From an uncultured Paracoccaceae bacterium (GTDB lineage Bacteria; Pseudomonadota; Alphaproteobacteria; Rhodobacterales; Rhodobacteraceae), in contig CAKSTR010000012.1 of NCBI GenBank assembly GCA_934500835.1, positions 62,001 to 126,000 of the forward strand: a stretch of DNA of 64,000 nt. The letters run 5' to 3'. A program made the translations under genes and the position numbers. Positions 1 to 7,295 of the stretch are shown here, in pieces; position 1 is the stretch's first letter, and each line of letters starts with the position of its first letter. The notes beneath the pieces are model-generated. The model was not told the DNA's origin and did no database searches. It saw only the letters and a program-made list of their open reading frames with translations.

Positions 1-1345
1 CCCTGGGATAGCCCGCGCTGGTGTCGGTGCGCTTGGCCTCCAGCACCCTGGCCTTGTTGAAGCTGAGCCCGCCGACGATGCGCAGCGCGTCCGAGACCTG
101 CCAGCTGTCCTCGACGGCCAGCGAGATCGTCTCTTCCTTGCTGTATTCGGTGGGATCGGCAGGCGTGTTCAGCGAAGGCGTGGGGAAGTTGATCGCCTCG
201 TGATTGTCGCGGCGAAAGTGCAGCGCCAGCTTCAGGTCATGCACGCCAAGGGTAAGTCCGTATTCCGCCGCGGCGCCGATGGAATAGTCGTCATAGGCGC
301 TGTCGAAGGTGCGGGGCGAGACAGTCTGTGTCGCATGCGCGGGGCTGTCCCAGGACGACAGGATGTTGTCGAAGGTGTTGTAATAGACCTTGGTCTTCAG
401 ATAGCCGGCCCCCAGTTCGGTATGGCTGTAGAAGGCCAGGCTGGAGATGTCCCATTGCGGCCAGGTCCAGTCGCGCTGAGTGCCGCCGACGCAGCCCGCG
501 CCGCAGGCGATCCCGCGCATCGGCTGCATGATGTTGTAGGGCGCGTTCTTCGATCCGGTCTGCCGGGTATAGCTGAGAACATATTCGTCGGTGGCGTTCG
601 GGGTATAGCCGACCTTCACGTTCAGCCGCGAATCCGAGGTGTCGGCATTGTCGCGAAGGCCCCCGTCCTCGTTCGGGACCGGCACGAAATCCTTCGACAG
701 CCAGAAGCCGTCGGTCTCGCGCTTCATCCAGCTGGCGGTGGCATACCATTTGTCCTGCCGGGTGCCGAACGACAGGTAGCCACTTTTGCCGGCGATGTCG
801 CCCTGTCCGCCCTCGATGCCAAGCCGGGCCTCGCCTTCAAAGGCTTCGGTCGGCTTCTTGGTGACAAGGTTGATGGCGCCGCCCATGCCGCCGGGACCGT
901 TCAGCACCGAAACATAGCCCTTCTGCACCTCGACCTCGGCCAGATCGGGGGTCAGGAAGCGGCCGTAGTCCAGCCGGTTGTCGGCCGGAAGATAGACGCG
1001 GATGCCGTCGATCGACAGCGGCACATGCCAGCGGTCGAAGCCGCGGACAAAGACCTTCGGCTCGTTCCGGCTGCCGCCGCCGGTGTTGACGGCCGAGACG
1101 CCGGGCAGCGTGCCAAGCGTGTCGTTCAGCGTGGCACGGCCCTGTTTCATCGCCTCTTCGCCGGTGACGCCGGCGGTGGTGCCGCCCTGACCCTCGTCCT
1201 CGGCGCTGATGTAGATCGTGCCAAGAAAGAAGGTGTCGGACAGTTTCGACGGGCCGGTCTCGGCCAGAAGCGGGGTGGCTGTCAGGCCGGGGATGGCCAT
1301 TCCGGCCAGGACAAGGCCGTGCAGCAGGTTGTTGGGCAGTTTCAT
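1..1345 (-). CDS. TonB-dependent outer-membrane receptor (3' part beyond window)
   Basis: About 448 residues are visible; the gene continues past the left edge. It starts at ATG 1345 after a strong GAGGAGGAAAG ribosome site. Residues 1-28 look like a signal peptide ending near LLAETG. A plug domain follows, with the typical blocks TLNDTLGTLPGVSA, FVRGFDRW, LSIDGIRVYLP, EVEVQKGYVSVLNGPGGMGGAINLVTKKP split across residues ~70-170. The rest is barrel-like, with alternating aromatic strands and an extracellular-type CGAGC cysteine pair. Such receptors import scarce metal chelates or vitamins using TonB energy. It is divergent from the DUF2478-mop-ABC operon, and each gene has a copy of the same 22-bp palindrome just upstream, so receptor and ABC transporter probably move the same cargo. 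No cobalamin riboswitch is present in the roughly 50-base leader. The substrate is inferred, not shown. Confidence 0.9.
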   Translation of the reverse strand, partial: MKLPNNLLHGLVLAGMAIPGLTATPLLAETGPSKLSDTFFLGTIYISAEDEGQGGTTAGVTGEEAMKQGRATLNDTLGTLPGVSAVNTGGGSRNEPKVFVRGFDRWHVPLSIDGIRVYLPADNRLDYGRFLTPDLAEVEVQKGYVSVLNGPGGMGGAINLVTKKPTEAFEGEARLGIEGGQGDIAGKSGYLSFGTRQDKWYATASWMKRETDGFWLSKDFVPVPNEDGGLRDNADTSDSRLNVKVGYTPNATDEYVLSYTRQTGSKNAPYNIMQPMRGIACGAGCVGGTQRDWTWPQWDISSLAFYSHTELGAGYLKTKVYYNTFDNILSSWDSPAHATQTVSPRTFDSAYDDYSIGAAAEYGLTLGVHDLKLALHFRRDNHEAINFPTPSLNTPADPTEYSKEETISLAVEDSWQVSDALRIVGGLSFNKARVLEAKRTDTSAGYPR

Positions 1346-1395
1346 GGGCGACTTTCCTCCTCAGGGCGCAGCCTTCGGGGAAGGTCTGGCGAATC

Positions 1396-1417
1396 GATAT
1401 GTTTAAAGAAACATATC
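1396..1417. promoter_or_regulatory. Palindromic operator O1 of the metal-uptake cassette
   Basis: Perfect inverted repeat: GATATGTTT, AAAG, AAACATATC. It lies about 50 bases upstream of the receptor ATG. It shares length (22 bp) and outer sequence GATATGTT-N6-(A/T)ACATATC with the site at 1525-1546. The regulator is unknown and not encoded nearby. Confidence 0.7.
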
Positions 1418-1524
1418 CAAATCGCGCAGCAAGCCCTGCACGCCCCGGCTGCAACGGCGCTGTGACATTCTTGCAGCGATGGACGGAGACGGGTGCCACA
1501 GCTTCGTGCTTGAAAGCCGGACAA

Positions 1525-1546
1525 GATATGTTCCATCATACATATC
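1525..1546. promoter_or_regulatory. Palindromic operator O2 of the metal-uptake cassette
   Basis: GATATG and CATATC arms enclose 10 bases; aligned with 1396-1417 it gives GATATGTT-N6-(A/T)ACATATC with identical total length. It lies 35 bases upstream of the DUF2478 ATG, the position expected for control of the plus-strand operon. Confidence 0.7.
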
Positions 1547-1581
1547 GAGGCCAAAGCCAAGATGACTCGCCGGGGGAAAGC

Positions 1582-2094
1582 ATGGACATCCGCTACGTCA
1601 GTTCCGATCAGGACAACGAAACCAACGCCGTCTTGTCCGCCGTCGCCGAACGGGCGGCCGCCGAAGGCATCCGGGTGGCGGGCACGGTGCAGCCCCTGCT
1701 TGAAGGCATGGGGCAGGGCAAATGCGACATCGTGCTGCGGCTTTTGCCGGATGGGCCGATCCGCAGCATCAGCCTTGATCTTGGCCCCGGCGCAACCGGC
1801 TGCCGGCTGGATGCCGGCGCGCTGGAAGAGGCGGTGCTGGTGGTCGAGGAACGCCTGTCGGGCGCCGAGGCGCTGATCGTGAACAAGTTCGGCAAGCAAG
1901 AGGCCGCAGGCCGCGGTCTGGCCGATCTGATCGGCCGTGCCTGCGGCGAGGGGATGCCCGTGCTGGTGGGCGTGGCGCCCGAATGGCGCGATCATTTCCT
2001 GTCGTTCGCGGCCGGAACGGCACAACCGATTGCCGCGGACGCCGATCAGGTGATGGACTGGCTGCGTGCCGCCTGCCGCGCGCAGGCGGCCTGA
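1582..2094 (+). CDS. DUF2478 family protein
   Basis: 170 residues, starting at ATG 1582 after GGGGGAAAG. The block LIVNKFGKQEAAGRGL (residues ~97-112) matches the DUF2478 signature, an N-(K/R)-FGK-x-E-x-x-G-x-G-L motif. The family is cytoplasmic with a P-loop-like fold and no proven activity. I know it mainly from molybdenum-transport neighbourhoods of alphaproteobacteria. Here it is the first gene of a plus-strand operon and is followed 23 bases later by a molbindin gene, which fits that association. An accessory role in molybdate or tungstate handling is inference. Confidence 0.8.
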   Translation: MDIRYVSSDQDNETNAVLSAVAERAAAEGIRVAGTVQPLLEGMGQGKCDIVLRLLPDGPIRSISLDLGPGATGCRLDAGALEEAVLVVEERLSGAEALIVNKFGKQEAAGRGLADLIGRACGEGMPVLVGVAPEWRDHFLSFAAGTAQPIAADADQVMDWLRAACRAQAA

Positions 2095-2117
2095 CCCTTT
2101 TGAAAGGAGGCAAAGAC

Positions 2118-2327
2118 ATGAAACTCAGCGCCCGGAACGTGCTGCGCGGCACCGTTGTTGAAATCATCACAGGGGCCGTCACCAGCCATGTCAGGATCGA
2201 CATCGGCGGCACCATCGTGACGGCCTCGATCACCAATACGGCGGTGCAGGAGCTTGGCCTTGCGGTCGGCAAGCCGGCGGCGGCGGTGATCAAGGCCTCG
2301 GATGTCATGGTCGGGGTCGATGACTGA
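2118..2327 (+). CDS. mop: Molbindin (single Mop/TOBE domain protein)
   Basis: 69 residues, ATG 2118, with a near-perfect AAAGGAGG site 7 bases upstream. The whole protein is one Mop domain: it opens LSARNVLRGTVVEI, carries the central G-A-V-T-S-H-V segment, then ITNTAVQELGL, and ends VIKASDVMVGVD. Molbindins form small oligomers that bind and store molybdate or tungstate oxyanions in the cytoplasm. The strong ribosome site suggests high expression. Its stop overlaps the start of the next gene by 8 bases. This is the strongest evidence that the surrounding transporter handles molybdate or tungstate. Confidence 0.92.
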   Translation: MKLSARNVLRGTVVEIITGAVTSHVRIDIGGTIVTASITNTAVQELGLAVGKPAAAVIKASDVMVGVDD

Positions 2328-2805
2328 AACCATCGCCGATCCGCTTCGCCCGCATGAAGAGGCGGTGGACCTGCCCGCCACCTTCGACGCCGGGCTTTGG
2401 TTCATCGGCCGCATCCGCACCCCCTGGACGGACCGCAGCGAGTGTCCCAAGCGCGGCGATGCCGAAACCGGGCCGGAATGCCGGATCGAGATCGACAGCC
2501 GCTGGGCGCCCGCCCTTGCCGGGATCGAGAAGCATCAGAACCTGCAGGTGCTGTACTGGATGCACCTGTCGCGCCGCGATGCGGTGCGGCAGAACCCGCG
2601 TCATGACAGCGGCTCGACCGGCACGTTCGCCATCCGCTCGCCCCTGCGGCCCAATCCCGTCGCCTCGTCCGTCGTGCGGCTCTTGGCGGTGGACGGGTCC
2701 ACCCTGACCGTGCGCGGCCTCGATTGCATCGACGGCACGCCGCTCATCGACCTCAAACCCGAATTCGGAGCCCTCTGGTGCGATACTTCCCCGCAAAGGC
2801 GCTGA
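2320..2805 (+). CDS. TrmO/TsaA (UPF0066) family protein in the metal-uptake operon
   Basis: 161 residues. ATG 2320 overlaps the mop stop (ATGACTGA). The hallmark block GTFAIRSPLRPNPVASSVVR (residues ~103-122) and the later DGTPLIDLKPEF match the TrmO family, whose characterised member uses S-adenosylmethionine to N6-methylate t6A37 in some tRNAs. The protein is one domain with no C-terminal extension. Its placement between a molbindin and a metal ABC transporter, with overlapping reading frames on both sides, is unusual for a tRNA modification gene and suggests a paralogue with a metal- or metallophore-linked role. That role is inference. Confidence 0.8.
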   Translation: MTETIADPLRPHEEAVDLPATFDAGLWFIGRIRTPWTDRSECPKRGDAETGPECRIEIDSRWAPALAGIEKHQNLQVLYWMHLSRRDAVRQNPRHDSGSTGTFAIRSPLRPNPVASSVVRLLAVDGSTLTVRGLDCIDGTPLIDLKPEFGALWCDTSPQRR

Positions 2806-3809
2806 CCGGCGCCGTTCTGGCCAGCCTTCTGGCGCTGCCCGCGCTGGCCTTCGATGGCCGCACCGTCACCGATGCAACCGGGCGCGAGGTTCTGGTGCCC
2901 GCCAATCCGGCGCGGGTGTTTGCCGCCGGCCCGCCGGCCTTGACCCTGCTTTATACGCTGAAGCCCGAGGCGATGGTCGGCTGGGTCCGGGCGCCGAAGA
3001 AGGGCGATCTGCCCTATCTTCTGCCGCAGGTGGCGGACCTGCCCGAACTGGGCCGGCTGACCGGCAAGGGTGACACGCTGAACCTTGAGGTTCTGCTGAC
3101 CACGACACCGGACCTGATCCTTGACTATGGCACGGTGAACGACACCTATATCGACCTTGCGGGCCGCGTGCAGGAACAGGCCGGCGTGCCCTATATCCTG
3201 ATCGACGGCTCTTTCGCCGCCCTGCCGCAATCGATCCGCCAGATGGGCGATGTGCTGGCGGTGCCCGAGCGGGCCGAGACCCTGGCCACCTATGCCGATA
3301 CCGCCTTGGCCGATCTGGATGCGCTGCTGGCCGGCATCCCCGAGGACCAGCGCCCGACCGTCTATCTGGCCCGTGGCCCCGAGGGGCTGGAGACCGCCGC
3401 CAAAGGCTCGATCAACGCCGAGATCATCGAACGAGTCGGTGGCCGCAATGTGGCCGAGGTTGAAACCAGGGGTCTGGCCACCGTTTCGCCCGAGCAGGTG
3501 CAGGCCTGGGCGCCCGAGATCATCATCACCATCGACAAGGACTTTGCCGAAACCGTCGGGACGATGCCGGAATGGCAGGGCATTCCTGCGGTGGCGAATG
3601 GCCGGGTCTATCTGGCGCCGGCGGCCCCCTTCGGCTTTATCGACGCGCCGCCATCGGTCAACCGGCTGATCGGGCTGAAGTGGCTGGCGGCCAAGTTCTA
3701 CCCCGACCAGGCCAAGGGCGATCTGCGGGCCGATGTGGCGGCGTTCTATACGCTCTTCTACGGGGTGATGCCCGACGATGCGGCCCTGACGGCGCTTCTG
3801 GGTGACTGA
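2778..3809 (+). CDS. Periplasmic substrate-binding protein, FecB/BtuF-like
   Basis: 343 residues from GTG 2778, which has GGAG 7 bases upstream and gives a clean signal peptide (MRYFPAKALTGAVLASLLAL, cleaved near residue 24 after PALA). The start lies inside the end of the TrmO-like gene. The mature part shows the class III binding-protein pattern: a first lobe with the motif TDATGREVLVPANPARV, a long connecting helix, and NLEVLLTTTPDLILDYG. It delivers a metal complex or cofactor to the adjacent permease. It is not a ModA-type (class II) molybdate binder. If the cargo is Mo or W, this would be a MolA-like solution. Confidence 0.9.
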   Translation: MRYFPAKALTGAVLASLLALPALAFDGRTVTDATGREVLVPANPARVFAAGPPALTLLYTLKPEAMVGWVRAPKKGDLPYLLPQVADLPELGRLTGKGDTLNLEVLLTTTPDLILDYGTVNDTYIDLAGRVQEQAGVPYILIDGSFAALPQSIRQMGDVLAVPERAETLATYADTALADLDALLAGIPEDQRPTVYLARGPEGLETAAKGSINAEIIERVGGRNVAEVETRGLATVSPEQVQAWAPEIIITIDKDFAETVGTMPEWQGIPAVANGRVYLAPAAPFGFIDAPPSVNRLIGLKWLAAKFYPDQAKGDLRADVAAFYTLFYGVMPDDAALTALLGD

Positions 3810-4791
3810 CCGGGGACTGATCCCGCTTCTGCTGCTGGGACTGGTTGCCGCCCTGCTGGCCGGGGTGGCGATCGGTCCCTTTCCGCTGTCGTTGCGCCAG
3901 ATTGCCGAAGCCCTGGCGGGCGGCGGTGACGCGCAGGCGACGACCGTCCTGTGGAACATCCGCCTGCCGCGCGTGCTGGCGGCGGCGCTGGTCGGCGCGG
4001 CGCTGGCCACAGCCGGGGCGGCCTATCAGACCGCTTTCCGCAATCCGCTGGTCTCGCCCGACATTCTTGGTGTCTCGGCCGGGGCGGGGTTCGGGGCGGT
4101 GCTGGGCATTCTGCTGGGCCTGCCGGTCCTGATGATCCAGATGGCGGGCTTTGTCACGGGGCTGGCGACCGTGGTGCTGGTGCTGCTGCTGTCGCTTTCG
4201 CTGCGCGGCGGGGGGCAGGTGCTGGTCATGGTGCTGTGTGGCATCGCGGTTGGGGCGCTGGCCGGGGCCGGCATTTCGCTGGTCAAGCTGCTGGCCGACC
4301 CCGAGAGCCAGCTGCCCGCCATCACCTTCTGGCTGATGGGCAGCCTTGCCGGGGCCAAGCGCGCCGATGTGCTGGCGGCGCTGCCGGCCATCCTTGCTGG
4401 CCTTCTACCGCTGGTCCTTCTGCGCTGGCGCATCGGCCTGCTGGCCCTGGGCGATGACGAGGCAAGGTCGATGGGGGTCGAGGCGACACGCCTGCGCCTA
4501 CTGGTCATAGCCTCGGCCACGCTGATGACCTCGGCCGCGGTATCCATGGCCGGCGTGATCGGCTGGATCGGGTTGATGGTGCCGCATATGGCGCGGCTTC
4601 TGACCGGCCCGCGCTTTGACCGGATGCTGCCGGCGGCGGCGCTGCTCGGGGCGGGGTTCATGGTGCTGGTCGACACCGCCGCCCGTTCAATCGCGCTGAT
4701 GGAGGTTCCGCTGGGCATCCTGACCGCCGTGCTGGGCGCGCCGGTTTTCGTCTGGCTTCTGGCGCGCGGCAGCCGGGGATGGGCGGAATGA
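3802..4791 (+). CDS. FecCD/BtuC-type ABC transporter permease
   Basis: 329 residues, GTG 3802 overlapping the binding-protein stop by 8 bases. About ten hydrophobic helices are visible. Typical family motifs are LWNIRLPRVLAAALVGAALA near residues 50-70, NPLVSPDILGVSAGAGFGA near 81-100, and the coupling region GVIGWIGLMVPHMARL near 250-265. It forms the inner-membrane channel as a homodimer, powered by the next gene. The family carries ferric siderophores, haem, cobalamin and, in the Haemophilus MolB branch, molybdate/tungstate. Confidence 0.95.
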   Translation: MTDRGLIPLLLLGLVAALLAGVAIGPFPLSLRQIAEALAGGGDAQATTVLWNIRLPRVLAAALVGAALATAGAAYQTAFRNPLVSPDILGVSAGAGFGAVLGILLGLPVLMIQMAGFVTGLATVVLVLLLSLSLRGGGQVLVMVLCGIAVGALAGAGISLVKLLADPESQLPAITFWLMGSLAGAKRADVLAALPAILAGLLPLVLLRWRIGLLALGDDEARSMGVEATRLRLLVIASATLMTSAAVSMAGVIGWIGLMVPHMARLLTGPRFDRMLPAAALLGAGFMVLVDTAARSIALMEVPLGILTAVLGAPVFVWLLARGSRGWAE

Positions 4792-5552
4792 CCCTCTTGC
4801 AGGCAAAGGGGCTGGCTGTCGGGCATCGTGGCCGCGCCGTGCTGTCGGGGATCGACCTTGCGCTGCAGCCGGGGCAGGTGCTGTGCCTGCTTGGCCCCAA
4901 CGGCGCGGGCAAGACCACGCTGTTTCGCACGCTTCTGGGCCTTTTGCCGCCCATCGCGGGCGAGGTTCTGGCAGGCGGTCGCCCGATTGCCAGCCTGTCG
5001 CGGCGCGACCTTGCCGCCCTGCTGGCGCATGTGCCGCAGACCTTGGCCACGCCCTTTGCCTTCCGCGCGCTGGATCTGGTGCTGATGGGGGCGGGCGCGC
5101 GGCTTGGCCCCCTTGCCCTGCCCGGCAGGGCCGAGAAGGTCCGGGCGCTGGCGGCGATGGAAAGTCTTGGCATCGCCGATCTGGCCGGGGCCGAGATCAC
5201 CCGCCTGTCCGGCGGCCAGCGCCAGATGATCCTGATTGCCCGCGCGCTGGCGCAGGGGGCGCAGGTCGTGGTGATGGACGAGCCGACCGCCAGCCTTGAC
5301 CTTGCCAACCGGGTGCGGGTGGCGGCGGCGATCCGGGCGCTGGCGGGGCGGGGCATGGCGGTGGTCCTGTCGACGCATGACCCCGATCAGGCCGCCGATC
5401 TGGGCGATACCGCCCTCCTCGTCGGGCGCGGGCGGCTTCTGGCCAGCGGGCCGGTGGCAGAGGTGATGACATCGGACGCGCTTTCCGCGCTTTACGGCAC
5501 CCCCCTGCGGCGCGAGGTGCTGTCGGACGGGGCCTTGCATTTCCGCGGCTGA
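4788..5552 (+). CDS. FecE/BtuD-type ABC transporter ATP-binding protein
   Basis: 254 residues. ATG 4788 forms an ATGA overlap with the permease stop; an in-frame ATG at 4779 is an alternative. Walker A is GPNGAGKTT (residues ~36-44), the signature is LSGGQRQMILIARAL (~139-153), and Walker B is VVVMDEPTASLDLA (~160-173), with a switch His in LSTHDPDQ. It hydrolyses ATP to drive uptake through the adjacent permease. It is the last gene of the operon and is followed by a strong hairpin terminator. Confidence 0.95.
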   Translation: MTLLQAKGLAVGHRGRAVLSGIDLALQPGQVLCLLGPNGAGKTTLFRTLLGLLPPIAGEVLAGGRPIASLSRRDLAALLAHVPQTLATPFAFRALDLVLMGAGARLGPLALPGRAEKVRALAAMESLGIADLAGAEITRLSGGQRQMILIARALAQGAQVVVMDEPTASLDLANRVRVAAAIRALAGRGMAVVLSTHDPDQAADLGDTALLVGRGRLLASGPVAEVMTSDALSALYGTPLRREVLSDGALHFRG

Positions 5553-5575
5553 CCCCCGGGGCCATAGCAAAGGAA

Positions 5576-5605
5576 AATGCCCCGGAGATCGCTCTCCGGG
5601 GCATT
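5576..5605. terminator. Bidirectional hairpin terminator
   Basis: A 13-bp perfect stem (AATGCCCCGGAGA / TCTCCGGGGCATT) with a TCGC loop, between the convergent ABC ATPase gene and the APC permease gene. It has A-rich sequence before it and TT after it. Confidence 0.8.
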
Positions 5606-5625
5606 CCTGTTGTGTCGGGGCTGGA

Positions 5626-7074
5626 TCAGCGCTGGTTCTCGCCCATCTTGGCAAAGCGCGCCGGGTCGGCCGACTTCAGCCTTGCGGCCAGAAGAAGCCC
5701 GATGATCGCCGCCAGCGGGATCAGCGAGGGCAGCATCCAGCTGAGCGAGCCGCCGGTGGTGCCGGTCAGGTCGCCATAGTTCGCGAAGATGTAGAAGAAC
5801 AGCCCCGCCATGATCACCGCAGCAACCGCAGGCAGCAGCATGGTCGAGATCGGCGAGGCCTTGATGCCGGACTTCTGGAAGAAGGCGATGACCGAGATCG
5901 AGGTCACGCACATCATGGCGATGACGCCCAGGGTGCCGATCTGGCTGATCCAGGTGAACATGTGCAGGATCGGGTCCAGCCCAAGGCCGGCGAAGATCGC
6001 CAGAACGATCAGCGCGCCGATGGTCTGGGTGACGGAACCGACATGCGGGCTTTCATGCGCGATATGGGTCTGGCCGAAGACGGCCGGCAACAGGCCCTCG
6101 CGCCCGGCGACGTAAGAGTAGCGGGCGATGTAGTTGTGGAAGGCCGAAAGCGCGGCGAAGAGGCTGGAGACCAGCAGCAGGCCTGCGATCATCGAAACGG
6201 TCGGGTTGGTGTACTGCTCGGCCAGGATGAAGAAATGCGCGGTCGGATCTTCCAGGCTGCCCAGCATGGGCAGAAGATTGTCCGCGCCGGTCCCGGCGAT
6301 CATCAGCCAGGTGGTGAAGACGAAGAACACGCCGATCATCAGCACCGCCAGATAGGTGGCGCGGGGGATGGTCTTCTCGGGGTCGCGGGCTTCCTCGCCA
6401 TAGATCGTGGTCGCCTCGATACCGATGAAAGAGCCGAAGCAGAACAGGATCGCGGCGGTCAACGAGCCCGAGGTCAGGGCGTTGAAGTCGAAGATGTTGA
6501 CGGCAAGGCCGGTGCCTTCGTGCCCGCCGGCGCCGAGGATGGCGAAATCGACGATGAAGACGATCAGATATTCCAGCGCCACCAGCACGATCAGCACCTT
6601 GGCCGACAGATCGACCTGGCGGTAGCCGAGGATGCCGACCAGAAGGATGGCGATCAGGCTGTAGACCCACCAGTCGAGGTTCAGGCCGAACTGGCTGAAG
6701 ACCCCGGCCGAGATGCCGCCCAGAAGGCCGATCAGGCCGAATTGCATGGCGTTGTAGGCCACCATGGCGGTGATGGCGACAGCCCCTCCCATATGGCCGC
6801 CGATGCCGCGGGCGGCATAGGCGTAGAAGGCGCCGGCGTTCTTGACGTGGCGGCTCATCGCGACATAGCCGGCGGCGAAGGCCAGCATCACCAGCGTCAG
6901 AAGGATGAAGGTCAGCGGGATGCCGGTGCCGTTGCCCAGAAGGAAGGCAAGCGGCATGGCGCCGGCGACGCCGGTCAGGGGGGCCGCGGCCGAGATCACC
7001 ATGAAGGTGACGGCGATCAGCCCCAGCGAGTTTCGACGAAGCTGGTTCGTCGGTACGGCCTTGATATCAGACAT
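5626..7074 (-). CDS. APC superfamily amino-acid/amine permease
   Basis: 482 residues, ATG 7074 with an AAGGAGAGG ribosome site. About twelve hydrophobic segments run through the protein. The N-terminal signature SLGLIAVTFMVISAAAPLTG and the conserved FIGIEATTIYGEEARDPEKT (residues ~213-232) are typical of the amino acid-polyamine-organocation family. It exchanges or imports an amino acid or related amine across the inner membrane; the exact substrate cannot be read. It lies downstream of the nitrilase gene on the same strand, with a 220-bp gap holding an inverted repeat. Confidence 0.88.
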   Translation of the reverse strand: MSDIKAVPTNQLRRNSLGLIAVTFMVISAAAPLTGVAGAMPLAFLLGNGTGIPLTFILLTLVMLAFAAGYVAMSRHVKNAGAFYAYAARGIGGHMGGAVAITAMVAYNAMQFGLIGLLGGISAGVFSQFGLNLDWWVYSLIAILLVGILGYRQVDLSAKVLIVLVALEYLIVFIVDFAILGAGGHEGTGLAVNIFDFNALTSGSLTAAILFCFGSFIGIEATTIYGEEARDPEKTIPRATYLAVLMIGVFFVFTTWLMIAGTGADNLLPMLGSLEDPTAHFFILAEQYTNPTVSMIAGLLLVSSLFAALSAFHNYIARYSYVAGREGLLPAVFGQTHIAHESPHVGSVTQTIGALIVLAIFAGLGLDPILHMFTWISQIGTLGVIAMMCVTSISVIAFFQKSGIKASPISTMLLPAVAAVIMAGLFFYIFANYGDLTGTTGGSLSWMLPSLIPLAAIIGLLLAARLKSADPARFAKMGENQR

Positions 7075-7174
7075 TGTCCTCTCCTTGTCGGTTCCCCGGG
7101 GACCGGTCTTTGTGCCGGTTCCCCTGTCATATGCCGCGCCTTTCGGGCTGCGGATCGGCGAGACTCTGGCAAAA

Positions 7175-7192
7175 CTTTACTGTTCCGTAAAG
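7175..7192. promoter_or_regulatory. Inverted repeat upstream of the APC permease
   Basis: CTTTAC-TGTTCC-GTAAAG, perfect 6-bp arms about 100 bases upstream of the permease ATG. A second small palindrome, TTGCA-TC-TGCAA, lies at 7232-7243. This 220-bp gap (7075-7295) holds no gene. A regulator binding site is plausible; no regulator is adjacent. Confidence 0.4.
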
Positions 7193-7295
7193 CTTTTCCA
7201 TCGGTCATGCGGAATTCTGTAGCCGATTTCGTTGCATCTGCAATGTTTCTTTTCGGGTCCGCGGCGGGCGGTTGTGCCGGCGGTTATTCGGGCGG

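Noticed and set aside
1346..1581. Cobalamin riboswitch or B12 assignment for the TonB/ABC cassette
   Set aside because: The leaders are only about 50 and 35 bases beyond the operators, too short for a B12 riboswitch, and no B12-box-like sequence is seen. Mop and DUF2478 point elsewhere, although cobS/cobT exist in the same window.
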